Shown piece by piece: positions 19,631-32,149 of a DNA stretch of 64,000 bases (positions within the stretch are counted from its first letter, which is position 1; the number at the start of each line of letters is the position of its first letter). The stretch lies in NCBI GenBank assembly GCA_914767715.1, contig OU612075.1, positions 15,686,001-15,750,000 on the forward strand, in the 5' to 3' direction. The notes under the pieces are model-generated. The model worked only from the letters and a program-made list of their open reading frames with translations, did no database searches and was not told where the DNA came from. The translations under genes were made by a program, and so were the position numbers. This DNA is from Membranipora membranacea (lineage: Eukaryota; Bryozoa; Gymnolaemata; Cheilostomatida; Membraniporidae).

Positions 19631-22630
19631 TCAGAGAAGAATATATACGGACATCTTAAGTATTATGGGATTTGTTAACCAATAAACTGCATTCAATCAA
19701 ATGACAGCTCCCCTTTTCCTAAACATAATTATATGCTCATATGCCTTACTACTTACTTGGCTTCAAAGATGAAAAGATTTCCAATGAAACAAATAGCCTG
19801 TTGCATGGACTTAGTAGACAAAGGAGGGGTAAAAAGCTAAGGTAAGTGAGTCATAATGCAAAGCTATCCTACAGCTATACCATCGACCGATCCTGATAGA
19901 GGATCTAAAAAATGCCACTCCAGAAGCCTGATTATTATGCTGCTATGTCTTTGATAAACAGGTCTAGTCATTGAGCAGCACTCAACCTTATCCGTTAGTT
20001 AATGTGGCGTGTAAACTCTCACTAGGCTTTAAATCCATTTTTATAAAAAGATGGTAATAATAACATCAATCTCCAGTCGGAATTGCGGCATTTGTGGACT
20101 TGCTGTCATGCAGTATAAAAAAATGTTTCGCTGGATTTGGATTACACTAATTGGATCAGTTTCTCATCTTCATATGGTGATAAGTTGACGATGGTACAAA
20201 GAACAATTGGTTGTGAGACTGCATATAATGTATTCTTGTCAAGACTTCTCGCTGACATATATTTGGTTTTACTTTGTATAGAACCACCATTGCTAGTGAA
20301 AAGCAGAGAAGAGTGGTGAACCTTCTGATAGCTTGGTCATGAAAATGAGTGTTGCAACTGGCCGGCTCTGAGACAAAGACTCCTCCCGTGGAATATTTGT
20401 AGACTGAGACTGTTCTCTTCCAGCACACTGGTTGCAAGGTGGGTTTTATATGATGACTTATCTTATTGAGTACTAGTTCCGTTACAGGTCCTGTAGCGAA
20501 TCAGTTTTGGGATTACAGGGTCTATTGCTTTACACAATCGTACTGTCAATAATAATTTTGAAGTCCTGTATCTCTTTACTTCGTAATGATCTGATGGCCT
20601 ATTGCTACCAGGTCCTGCCAAATACACAAATATAAGAATATACTGGTGTAACTCAGGTTTATAACTATTGAGTTTATTCAATGATGAGGAGTCCAAATTT
20701 AGTCTTAGCAAGGATCCTTGATTTTGCTACTCTGATGTAACACAAATCAGCGTCTTGACTAATTATTTGCCAAATGTCTGAGCTGAGCTTAAATTTATTG
20801 ATATAAACCAAGCACCAGACATAGGTGGGCCAAAGTAGTGCTGCTGTAGCTCACGCTCTTAATTCAGCATTACATTGTTTATTTAAATTTGATAATCTCA
20901 GAGTATTTATCGTGTTTCTTCCTTTCTAAATGATGGATTTGTAACGTGTAGTAGTATGGCTGTTTTGCGGAAAAGACCAGAACATGCGCCATTGTGATTG
21001 GTGAGTTTATTGTAGGTAATCACAATCTTAGTCAGGTACTTCCACTAGCCTCAAATTGAATCACCGACTGCAAAATGTGTTTTTTTTCAAACTGCTATAG
21101 CGTTACCTGTTTCTTCACCGGCGGCAAGTGGTTGATTCTTGCTAAGATCGCATCCGAATACTATAAAGTAGAGTTTTTTCCTCACTTTCAGCTTTTTTTT
21201 CCTCCTGACAGCTTCAAGACTTCTTGTCTGTCGTCCGTCTGGATGCGTTGTGGCCACATTGTTTCATAACAACCAATGTTTACCTTTTTTTCTCGCAGCC
21301 TGTGTTCTTTCAGTCATCTGTTTAAAGTTTTTTTTATGAAATGAAGAGGTCATCCCGCTTCTTCTTTCTAAAGGTAGACCAAAAGAAATTTGTTGCAGAT
21401 GTTTAGGAATTTCTTCTCGGAATTGTTTTATATTTTGACCATCTGGAATTCACTCTTGTTCAGCAAAGTGCTCGCTGATGGCCTCCTCAAATCTCGCACT
21501 TTTCTTTTCTTGATTTGAGCTCATGATTCTACCCAAAAGTTTACATATGATCAATGTCTAGGAATACGGTTATAAGAGAAATATCTCAAGAATGCTTAGT
21601 GGTTGATAAGAAGATCCGAAGATGTGCAATGTAATCTGTAAGTTTAGAAGTTTGGTGGTTTTAGGAATATCTCAAAGTTTTCTGGTCCCAATGGCACTTA
21701 TTCTTGGACTAGAAAATACCAAGCAAGTATCTAATTTAGGTGTTTGTGCAGGATGGCGAAGTTTTGTCTTATTACAATTTTGTGGCTTTTTTTTATCTGA
21801 GCATTCTTCATTCCCTGACAGCCACAATGCTTTTTCAGGTTAGGAGGCTTCACTCAGGACACAACTTGGTTACTTTGTGGTCTAGCTTCGTCCTTCGTCT
21901 TCTTAATCGCGTCGACGAGATCTTGATAAGCGATGTACTGTAGTAGACAACGGCATGGTTATAACAGTATTTTACTTCTGAAATTTTGAAGACGAGCGAA
22001 TGGCAGTGTTATACAGACCGACTGTTGTTGACTTGGCTGTATTTTCCCTCCCTCGCAGTGTCAGTGTCCTGGCTTACCTCTGCACCCGGATTGGCATGTG
22101 GTGGAGGTTAGACAGAGATGAGATGAAATACACGTATTTGCGAAGGAGTAAAAAAGGACAACACAAGATACAGTTTAAAGGTCAATATTTAATGGCAGAA
22201 TCATTGCAATAACCTGTATGAGAGTAGTGAATGGGCAGGAGCACTTGTAATTGTAGCTAGTTATAATTGTACAATAAAACGGGCTGCGAGAAGTGAGAGC
22301 ACTTCAGTAGCACTGAGCCCAGGGTCTTGTAAGGACAACCACTCCAGAGCAGACAGAACAGGAGCAGAGGGCTCAATAGAACTATGAAGAATGGAGTGGG
22401 TCTTGTCTGAGTGTGAGTGTTTTTGAAAGTACCTGTAAAGGAATGGGCAACAAAACAGTGTGCAAGGAAATTTTACTAGTTTGTAAGCTTCCTGAATATC
22501 CGGTGTTTAAAGGAGTAGCGCCGGACATTGGTTTGAATTGAGTGGTGGTAGGCACCTTTTCTGGTGTTGTAGCAACTTTGGTTTAGACTGAATCTATCTA
22601 CATCAATGTTAACACAACCTGACATAATTT
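19631..22630. other. No gene recognised
   Basis: Short frames only (all under 95 codons), without recognisable motifs or paired splice sites. Nothing further is seen apart from ordinary AT-rich sequence. Confidence 0.5.
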
Positions 22631-22722
22631 TATGATACATTTATAATATCTGTTATCTCACGTCTGCTTTTTAGAGTATGCCACTCCGCCTCAGCCATAA
22701 GTTGAGATATAAAGTCATATTT

Positions 22723-24556
22723 TCATTTTTTGAAACACCATCTAAACGCCTTACGGTTCACAGCCTCTAATAATTTAATCATTCTCTGTTTGTAAGGTGA
22801 CCATACAATGGTGGCATACTCCAAAATAGGACGGCATATGCTTTTATATGCTGTAATTCTAGTCAGAGTTTTGGCTCTTTTCAGAGATCTCATGAGCATG
22901 TGCAGGTTATTCGATGCTTTGCGGCAAATATCTTTAATGTGTGCATCAAAAATTAATTTATTATCAATATTAATATCTAAATATTTGATTTGTTCTACTG
23001 ATGCCAGTTTAGCATTTTCGATATGGTACGAGGGATCCTTGTTTGAATTATTCTTAGATCTACTGATACGCATTGTTTCACACTTGTCAGCATTAAACTT
23101 CATTTGCCAGGATTCAGACCAAGACACCAGACTGTTAAGATCGAGTTGGAGATTAAGCATGTCAGAGTCAGATTTAATGTTGTTATAAATTAAAGAATCA
23201 TCAGCAAATAATTTAAGTTTGGAATTAAGAACAGAGTTAGGCATGTCATTTATATAAATAAGAAAGAGCAGGGGCCCCAGGACGGAACCTTGAGGCACAC
23301 CAGAAGTAACTAAATGCAAGTTTGAAGTAACACCATTTACTGTCACTTGATGAGTGCGATTTGACAACCAGTGATTGATCCAACCTAATGTCTGAGAGTG
23401 TATACCTATTGATTTTAGTTTGTGAATGAGCTTTGGGAGTGAGACAACATCGAAGGCTCTCGAAAAATCAAGAACAATGAGATCACTTAATATAATATTG
23501 GAGTCATAGGAGTCTATGAAATCGGATATGGTATTAAGTAACTGAGTATCGCATCCGTGTCCTGGCCTGAATCCATGTTGGTCTTTAAAAAGGATATTAA
23601 ATCCATCTAAATAACTATGAATATTGTGGGCTATAATATATTCCATGGTTTTGCACAGAACTGAGGTTAGAGAAATTGGTCTATAATTGAGAGCAACATT
23701 TGGGGCACCTTTTTTTATGGATAGGAACGACATTGGCTGTCTTCCAGTCTGTAGGCACGCACTGTTTGGCTAGAGATAAGTTGAAAATTGCTGTAATTAC
23801 TTTATAAATGTAAGGTCCCATGAATATCAATAGAGCAGGTGGTAAATTATCTGGACCAGCTCCTTTTGTTGGATCCAAACTAATGAGTAAATTTAACACG
23901 CCTTGTTCAGTTACTGATATGGGTTTATCTTGTTGATGAGTGGTAGCCTGGAGGGTAAGAAGGAAGCCATCGTCGTAAGTAAAGACAGAAGTAAAAGCCT
24001 CAACAAATTTCTTAGCTATGTCCTGGTCATTTTTAGAATTCTCAATACATTTTATTGTGTTGTTTTGGCCTTTTTTGTTTGCAATAAATTTGAAAAGTGG
24101 TTTTGAATTTCCCTGAGCTAGTTTATCACAAATATGCACATTTATGTAATCATTGTAGTCATCATTTACAAACTTTTTACAGTTATCGCTCTGGTCTTCC
24201 AGTTTTTGGGCATTAAATAGAGAGTAATGGCGCCTAAGAGTTTTCTTCATTCGCTTTCTTTTGTTAATTTGGGTAATTGTTCGCCTAGTAATCCAATGCT
24301 TTTTGCCACATTTTACTAGGTAATTAGGGATATTAGATTTAGTAATTTCGGTAAACATGGCTTTGAACGTATTCCAGACTGTATCAATCGTTTCATTTTT
24401 ATGAATTTGTGAGGAAATGAAATTCTCTAAAGTCTGTGGCTGTGTAGTAAGAGACTCTAGGTTTGCGTCTTCAAACTTATAATATGTTTTGGAGATCCTG
24501 GTGTCTAATGGAACATTTTCAAATGGTTTATTAACATTAACAAAAACAGTAGAATG
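22723..24556 (-). pseudogene. LINE B reverse transcriptase (two overlapping frames)
   Basis: RT blocks: KGAGPDNLPPALL, YRPISLTSVLCKTMEYII, QHGFRPGHGCDTQLLN, IVLDFSRAFDVV, TSGVPQGSVLGPLLFLIYIN, LKLFADDSLIY (FADD in place of YADD), and a thumb with KYLDINIDNKL and RPILEYATIVWSPY. Two frames overlap at 23,681-23,733. Seven T at 23,710-23,716 instead of six would account for the shift (VVPIHKK then GAPNVALNYRP). Enzyme for target-primed reverse transcription. The part before RT (KKHWITRRTITQINKRKRMK) is the usual linker. Confidence 0.92.
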
Positions 24557-25544
24557 CATACTTGCCAAGTAATCTAAATACAAAATAGGGAGATTCCATC
24601 TTACGGCGATACTGCACCACAACGTCGTGCTTCGAGCCGAGTCACCCACCTGGGGGTTTGGGGGGCGGTGTGAGCCCCCCAACGGGGTACGGGGCGGAGC
24701 CCTGTCTGCAGAAGCTCTGAGAGCGTTTCCAGCCACTAGGAAGGGCTAAAAAGGTATATTTGACCCCAAATAATATCATGTTTGTACTAGTACTAAAATA
24801 TCAAACTGAGGTGAAATACACTTTAAACAATTACAATCAATCCATGGGCCACTGGGACTCTTACATACATGCCTATACATTGTCAATGTCCAGTATCAAG
24901 CACCCCATTGGCAAAGTAGAGGCCTGTAGGTCCCAGGGGCCATTGCCTGTCAAGACAGGCTACAAGTGCCCATGCATCATCAAGATCTGAAAATGTGCTC
25001 AGTCACAGACAGCGAGAATCCAGATAAAGTACCATATTTTTGTTTGACTAACATTAAATATGTTTCAAAGTCTTTGGTCTGAGCTTTGTTAAATTGTAGT
25101 GGACCTACCTTTGGAATTGTTAGGTTTCTATTTTCCTTCACTTAAATTTAACTAGAGTAGACAGTACAAAATTAATACTAAAATATGTGTGATCTGAAAG
25201 GAAATGAAAACTAAAGGTATGCACTTGACTAGCTACTTTATATTGTGACCAATGACAGTCAGTGTTGTGAGTTATAGGAGGATGCTATTGGTCATTTACA
25301 ATAATGGGCTGAATCTTGACAGAACAGGTAAATTTGTTAGGATTGTTTAATTTGATAATTCCTTTCAATTTTGTGTGCAAAGACCTTAACAGTAACTAGT
25401 CAACAACAACATGTGCTTGGATAACTATCAAAAAATTGCGATTGGAGTGTTTTCTCTAAAATCTGGAGGAAATAGTGAGATTTACAAAAACTGGGAGGTG
25501 GGTGTAAAAATCTGGAGGGTCACGCCTAAATCTTGGCAAGTATG
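24557..25544. mobile_element. 988-bp nonautonomous DNA transposon, 13-bp perfect TIR, 8-bp TSD
   Basis: The ends are CATACTTGCCAAG and CTTGGCAAGTATG, flanked on both sides by GTAGAATG (24,549-24,556 and 25,545-25,552). Removing it rejoins LINE B across the codons for Ser-Thr-Ser-Asp-His-Ser-Thr. The interior has a GC-rich patch (24,640-24,720) and short repeats of the type ..CTGGGAGG.. near the right end. No transposase frame. An 8-bp duplication fits hAT or P-type enzymes; the superfamily is not settled. Confidence 0.93.
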
Positions 25545-26196
25545 GTAGAATGATCAGAAGTGCTCAGATCAATTACAGGGGTTGAAATATCCATATTGGT
25601 TACGACCAGATCGAGTATGTTACCTAGCTTGTGGGTGGGCTCTAAAACGAGCTGTGACAGGTCATTAACACATAGAAAATCCAAGAATATACCGTGCATA
25701 TGTGAATCCCGAGTTGATTTCAATGTTTTAGAATCCCAATCGATTTCAGGCAGATTAAAATCCCCAAAGACCATTACATTTGGATTACATTGTTTTTCGT
25801 GCCAGTGAATTTTATCCGTGACAGATTCAATATTAGGTATATTATTGGTCTGTAATAACAAGCAATAACAAAACTGAATCCACGAAAATCGAGTTCAAGA
25901 GAGATTATTTCATTTTGTGTATCTACATAGTAGTCTAAAACTTTAATGTTTAATGTGTCAGATATCGTTATAAGAACGCCACCACCCTGACTTGTAGATC
26001 TATCACGTCTGTAAACAGTGTAGTTAGAAATTATTTCTGAATCGCAAATATTTGCATTTAGCTTGGTTTCAGTTAGAGCTATGATGTCGGGCTTATGCAG
26101 GTAGATCATATAGTCAAGATGATGGGATTTTCCAGCGATGCTTTTACAATTCCAAGACATAACTGAGAGGGACTTGTTGGGTTGGATTCCGTCCAT
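25545..26196 (-). pseudogene. LINE B endonuclease
   Basis: Reads VMSWNCKSIAGK (Asn), DIIALTETKL (Glu), YRRDRSTSQGGGVLI, CYYRP, VMVFGDFNLPEIDW (Asp and Asn), NILDLVV and STSDHSTI (terminal Asp-His). All catalytic signatures of the LINE endonuclease are visible. A frameshift near 25,855 separates CYYRP from the GDFN half. The reading runs straight into the RT part once the nested element is removed. Confidence 0.88.
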
Positions 26197-26574
26197 ATTG
26201 GATTTTTGTTCTGTGCTAGGTCTGATGAGCTCAGAAGAGGCCTAGCGCCCTGTGATAACGCCAGTAGCCCCAGGTGCAGGCCAGTTACCCTGGAGAAGAG
26301 AACCAGGGCTCCTGTCAGCATGTAACTGGGGCGATCCAGCGAGATGATGCCGAGGGGCATGGGAATTTTGATCAATCATCCTCTCAACCTCATCCACAGG
26401 GAACCAGTCCACTCCTGATTGTTCCCATATTTTACCCAGTCTGATCCTATAGTTTTTGTGTGAGTTCTTGGCTTTCAGCTCATTCCTTTTTTGGCGAAGT
26501 TTGTGTTCGATGTCTCCCTGCTCTTTTGAGAGATCAGGCTTAGCAAAGGTAGTCCCGCGTTCATCCCAGCGATT

Positions 26575-27181
26575 TTAACTGGACATGAACTGGTTCTTTG
26601 ATAGCTCTGATTCAAATACTAGCTTGACTGATCTGGGCCTCATTTGGTTGACAGGTTGATTTGGATTACCTAGACGGAAGGATTGCTGCAGCGACCTGTA
26701 TTTGAAGTTTATTTTGCCAGCAGTATTGAGCAAGTGTTCCTCCAGGTGGAGGCTTTCCTGCATACCGTACAAAATTGCACTTCGCCTACGTGCCGCAGCC
26801 TCCTCCATCTCATGCTTGTTCCTGATGTCTTCAGCCAGCTTGGAACCAATTCGAGCTGCCGCTTCCCCGTGCCTCGAAGCTAGAGTGCCCAAAAGAGTCC
26901 CTGCTCAGCTGAATGTTTTCAGCCACCAGTCTTTTAATGGCTTACAGTTCCATGGTGTGATGATTCAGTTTCTTTTCCAGATTGGGAGCATGGATGTACT
27001 GAGATAGTCTGGACAGGCATGTCGAGCAGTACCATGACACCCCAGGCATTGTTAAAACCTTGCGTAGGTTAGAAACCAGGTAGCGTGGAATCTTATATGA
27101 CATGTACCGCATTTCAGCACCTTTGCCTTTGCCTTTGCCTTTGCCTCCTCCTATCCCTATTTGACATTGGTTGCAGTTCAT
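26575..27181 (-). pseudogene. LINE B ORF1-like region with PHD-like cysteines
   Basis: 27,181-26,942 reads MNCNQCQIGIGG, a (GK)n run from a TTTGCC hexamer repeat, and MPGVSWYCSTCLS, a C-x2-C ... W-Y-C-x2-C pattern as in the PHD finger of CR1-type ORF1. 26,892-26,575 reads ARRRSAILYGMQES, SFRLGNPN and RPRSVKLVFES, like the ESRRSN.VIYNIPE / RLGK....RP..V.F core of LINE ORF1 proteins. A nucleic-acid-binding particle protein is the expected role. The two parts are in different frames. Confidence 0.65.
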
Positions 27182-27185
27182 GATT

Positions 27186-30100
27186 ACCCCCTTACTCTAG
27201 GTCTAACTATAATGTTGTGGTTGTCCAGCACTCACCTCTAAGGGACAGCCTAGTGTAAACCTATTTTATCTCTTACCCACCAGAAAGAAGTCAAAGTCTC
27301 ACTCACACACCCTCTCAACAGGTTTTGCAACGATGAGCTTTGGTATGTAATATAATGACCACACTGATAATGAACACAGTTCACCAACAGTAGGCCCTTA
27401 GACAGAACAGTACAATAATAAATGAAAATGTTAGAATGTTTGAATGTCTACCATAGGTCTCACCTTTCAGCTGAGATGTGCTATGCCAGTTAAGACACCT
27501 ACTTCTGTTTGGCTGGTATCTTAGGCCTCCTAAGTTACCAGACGGTTTCTGCCCATACAGATATTGTCATTGACACTGTTTGTGCTGCTTTCAGTTCTAG
27601 ATGGCAGATATAGACCAGTATAATCCAGGATAAACTTCAGAGAATCAGGAGAGAGAAGTATTTCACGTCCACCATCAACGACCTTGACCTTGACCTAGAT
27701 AGATACAATCAAGCACTTTCAATAGCACATATTTTTGTATTCTCTTTGGAATAAAAATAGGTGAAACAGACAAGCAATTTTATTCCAATGAGAGATAGAA
27801 AGAACAAATACTGAGAAAAGCTCACAAAAGTCATCTCATTGTGGATTGGATCGTTTACAGAATATCATTGAGGGATAAATTCATGTTGCATTAAAAGCTA
27901 TGTTTCCCCCAAGAAGACCTGTATTTAATTGCCATGTATTTTCCTGATTGATGTTTTGATAAAAGGTCATTAATAAAATGATCATCATCTTCAATGTAAT
28001 TCGGTATCAGGTTTTTGGTTTGTTTATCTATCTGTGTGTGCCATGTTTCTTTCATGTTACGCTGGGAACAGCTAAATAGCAACACCAGGTCAATGGCAAA
28101 TAAAAAAAATATTTTTGATGAAATATCAAACTTTAAAAAGAAAATTCGCAAATATGAAAATATTATACTGGTAGATGCCTAGGTCGCATGAATAGAACTA
28201 GCTATGTAAAAATGAGAATAGGCTGTTATAGTCTTTTTGAATGGTGGTGCACCAAAAGTATGTAAATGTGTAAAGTAATGAAGCATCAATTTAATCATTC
28301 CAAAGACTCAAAGAGTCAGGGGATCAAATAGCGACACCAATGCTGTCGGCAATGCGCATATCTAACTCATTGCATTTGATCAATTTGATCAAAAGTAGTC
28401 ACTACTCTACATCAAGGCTCTTTTCAGTGTGTGTCTACTTAGATCATGTGAGCTTAGTATAATCCCTTCTAGTTGTAGGCTTTATTGATTCCAAGAGTTT
28501 CATTATAACCAAGTGAGAAAAAAAATAGTATTAAACAAAATATCAATTTTCTTAGAGAGTGCTAAATGGAATTGAATCTTCTTGGTGATAGTTTTTGTAG
28601 CATCAATAACATTGAATATGACGGCTCCCATCAGCCCTATCAATTTATTAATGTTTAGCTAGTTACCTAAAAAAAAAAAAACAGAAACTGTACAATTTCA
28701 TTCTGCTATATAAAGAACACATAATATACAATTCCACACAATTCCATAGCCAATAGTCAATAAACTTAGTTAATTTACTTTTAATAGTTGATAAATCTCT
28801 CTAGCGACGCTAACTCAATTTTTAAGTCCCGTTCTACCTCATGCTCTCCTGCCTCCTTGCTTCATAAAAATCTTCAATTGACATTTTTTGTTTTCTGTTT
28901 CCATTAGCTTTTTTCTGAGATGATCACAAGCTATTGTTATTATTTGAATATTGACAGCTTTGCATTTTCTGTACTGGCTTGTTGACAAACTCTATATGAG
29001 ACACAGCTCATAAAGTTCAGCTATGTGCTTAGAGCATGAACTACTTCTGTTTAAATTTATACCAAGGAATCTTGTATCTCATTATATTTAATGAGCATAT
29101 TGGCTATCATCAGACTACTGGTTGCTTGAAGAGGGAAAAATATTAAAAAAAATTGGGAATTTTTTACGAACCACTCATGAATTCGCATGCCATTCTAAAC
29201 CTAAATTCTTAAACCTGCAGGTTGGCATTCTGTAAGATCTGGGTGTGTTTCAAAAGGTTTACTGTAGTTTTTTAGTTTCATTATCACACCACTTTTTGTA
29301 TCAAAAGTTTATGCTTACATCCCCTGATGACATATTGGAGTTGTATCCACATATGAATAGTTGACATCAAATTAATGGAGATCAAAATAAGAGAAATACA
29401 TTTAACTGCATGGACTGATTGGTGCTCTTTGGTCTAGACCACTGTCTTCTTTACCAAAAAAAAAGATTGCATTTTGTAGACAAAAAAGGTTTAACAATGT
29501 TCACAATAGGCAGATACCCAATATGGTTACTTTAAATAATGACATATTACTGTCTTTGTAATATTTTGCATGGTAAAGTGTTGAATAGCATCTCATGTAT
29601 ATTTAATTCTTCTCAAAGAGAACTCAATGCCGTGCCACCTTGAAATCATACCATAAAAAATTTGAACTTGCTATACCTATTGTAAGCTCAGCTTAGCGGA
29701 TATGCTTGACTGGGAGATCTACAGGTTTGCTGAGATCTCTGTCTGAACAGTTTGCGCCACACCGATATCTGTGCACTGGGCCTTTTAATTTTTTCTTCTC
29801 ATAATCTGCATAAAAAAATCTGCAACTAACTTTACATTACTAGCTAAGGAGTACACCGATGATACAATTATAATATTGACTCCAAAATCTGAACAACTTT
29901 CCCACGTATTTCGTCTGTACAATGATATTCTCCCATGTTGATCTACGTTAACTCCTCTCTAATAACTTCATCCTAGGAATTACTTTAGACAAAGCGCTGG
30001 TAGAATCAATTCGATCGGAGGAATAAGAAAAATCTGATTTGAAATGGTGACCCGATGGCCGTTGTTTGGCTGCCGTCCCTCCCTACCATGTTTTCTCTCA

Positions 30101-30585
30101 AATGCCCAATATCTTTAATAAAATCGTATTTGATAATAATAGCAATAAGCTTTTAGCCAAATGCTAATACAATGACTCAGCTGGGCAGCATTATTTTGTC
30201 TCTTCTAAAAAGATATAAAATCAAAATCTACAACTCCATCCTGAATTGTCACTGCCCTTGTTTGAATAATTTCCATAGCAACCTGTAGCTCTATACCCCA
30301 GCTCTAATATGTATCATTGATATCAAATATGAAATTAGGAATGGCCTTCGGAACAGGGTTGGCAGTTGAAAACGAGACCTTCCTCCCTTATTTGACATTG
30401 CTTTATTTTCTTTTTTGCTGTATTCCTCGACGAAGTGCAACTCCTGGGCATTCTTACTAGCACTCGCCTTCCTGGATTATAAATGCATGCAATAACATAA
30501 CGTACAACATGTTGTGGAGACTACATTTTGTAAGGAGATTCACCCCTATGTTTTTGTATAAAAGAATAAAGCAAAACATTATAAG
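27186..30585. other. No gene recognised; possible LINE scrap
   Basis: AT-rich with only short frames. At 29,838-29,940 (plus) the translation ALAKEYTDDTIIILTPKSEQ-like contains a Y-x-D-D-T box preceded by KE and followed by a hydrophobic run, which may be a worn RT fragment. Nothing else is supported. Confidence 0.35.
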
Positions 30586-30970
30586 TTAAAAAAACAAATG
30601 GCTTGTTATCAGTTCACAAGGCATATAGTCATATCTATGTGGCCTCAATTCAGTTGAATACTGGCTGACATCCGGTATCTTCCTTCTTCTTTTTATCAAC
30701 TGACATTGGATATGAAAGTAGAAGAAAGCTGGGGAAGCTATTCTCTGGAATTGCCAGGTCTTAAAAAGCCCCTCAACTTCCTCCCTCAACAGTATGTGTG
30801 TTCATGCACAGCGATCATATAAACATCATGAGCTTTCACCGTCTTTGTTATCACGGTGGCTTCACTTTTTAACCAAACTGCATTGCCTTTTCTTATCTCC
30901 TCCCCCAACACCAACATAGGTTTTACTCCATCTACCTGGTACACCGCTGGTATTTCTTTCCGATAATACA

Positions 30971-31517
30971 TTAATGAATGTCTTCAACTGTATTTTCAAA
31001 TGGCCTGACGACCTCTGCTGTAACCTTAACCTGTCTCCTAGGAGCAGTCACAGGACGGTGAATCACAGGACTAGGTGCCAAAGTTTGGTAGAGAGTGCCA
31101 GGCACTCTATGGAGAGGTGATGACTGCTGCTGATGGTCAGCACTAGCTAAACCATATACAATGGATGACAGGTCTGTCATTCGTTTATCGATGCACTCCT
31201 GCATTTGGCTGGTGTCAGCCTTGTCTTTCTCTTTTGCTGCCAACATCTCACCATGATTTCGTGCAATTGAAGCTGATAAGATAGCTGAAAAGTCAGTCAA
31301 ACTGACATTGGTGGACTGTTCAAGTATACAACCTGGCTGAGGGTAGGCATCGGTAGCACCTTGCCTCTGCCCAGAAAGCTTAGAACAAGGTGTCTTGATC
31401 AGATGTATCTGCTCAGTATTTTCCAAGGCTGAAACGAGCCAAGCTGGTTTCACTTTCTGGCTGTCTGGGTTAATGGCCGTGCTGACTGACATGGTGTCTG
31501 ATGGCTGTAAGGGCTTC
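30971..31517 (-). CDS. Uncharacterised open frame, possible terminal exon or retroelement gag-like piece
   Basis: About 182 codons after a plausible acceptor (TTTGTATAG|GAAGCC at 31,518). Contains VKPAWLVSALENTEQIHL, a Gln/Glu/Lys-rich middle (AKEKDKADTSQMQECIDKRM) and a basic, Pro-rich end (RPVTAPRRQVKV). It stops at 30,971-30,973. The stop overlaps an ATG as TAATG, and a second frame of 61 codons follows (30,786-30,971, QVDGVKPMLVLGEEI). No domain recognised. The composition is coding-like and unlike the surrounding AT-rich sequence. It may be transposon-derived. Confidence 0.4.
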
Positions 31518-31580
31518 CTATACAAATAATTTAACTAAACATTAAACACATATTTTGCTAATTGTTCTTCGTATTTCCAG

Positions 31581-31755
31581 TTCATGTTGACACTTCTCAG
31601 TACGGTGCTGTTGTAACTTTCACTCTCTTCTGCGGAAACAAACACAGCTGGAAATGGCAGATGGCAGGTCAGAAAAGAGGTGATTCAAAGCCATTCAATG
31701 CATTACTCCTGGGCTCTGTGCTATATACCGGTAGTCAACCCTCTAAGGTCAAAGA
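31581..31755 (+). CDS. Possible exon of a transposon-type or domesticated protein
   Basis: Bounded by a good acceptor (GTATTTCCAG) and donor (AAAGA|GTAAGT). The open frame reads VTFTLFCGNKHSWKWQMAGQ, then FNALLLGSVLYTGSQPSK. The order Cys..His-x-x-x-W, N-x-L-L-x-x-S, (T/S)G-S-x-P-x-K resembles a segment I recall from repetitive proteins in sponges and cnidarians, but no family name is certain. Neighbouring exons were not found. It is about 60 bases from the minus-strand frame at 31,517, in divergent orientation. Confidence 0.4.
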
Positions 31756-32149
31756 GTAAGTTATGTAACCAATATCATGTTAGATGTTCTTTATCTGGTC
31801 ATTATTTTGTCAAAGTATAGTACCGTCCTGCATCATCATTTATCAGCTTCCAGTATCAGATTGAGAAATTTTATTGAAGTTTCTCAACAGTCAACTTAAA
31901 GCGATCAACCAGCTGTATCAAACTTTAATGGGGTTAGCAGCATTTAAATTTCTCCTGATTTTACGGGAATAAGATGTCATGAAATATTTTTTTTCAATGG
32001 GAATTGAATGTTCTTATGCAGATCTTTTATGTGATGCGTGCCCCCAATTAAATTTTGGTCCGTAAATCTGCTAAGGGAGTGATGAAAAGACATTTCCAGC
32101 TACAGTTAACTCAGATTTTCCGCAGGAAATTATAGGGCCTCTTAGTGGT

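Larger units (their letters stand above)
22640..27185 (-). mobile_element. Non-LTR retrotransposon (LINE family B) with nested DNA element
   Basis: From 5' to 3' on the minus strand: a PHD-like Cys motif with a Gly-Lys run (27,181-26,942), an ORF1-like segment (26,892-26,575), an endonuclease (26,196-25,545), a nested element (24,557-25,544), and a reverse transcriptase (24,556-22,723). The layout (PHD-like ORF1, endonuclease, RT) is typical of CR1-like LINEs. Damage is light: one base added to a run of T (23,710-23,716) shifts the RT frame, and one shift near 25,855 affects the endonuclease. No 3' tail was resolved. Confidence 0.9.

Noticed and set aside
22000-22212. 70-codon plus-strand frame
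   Set aside because: No motif, no splice partners, isolated.
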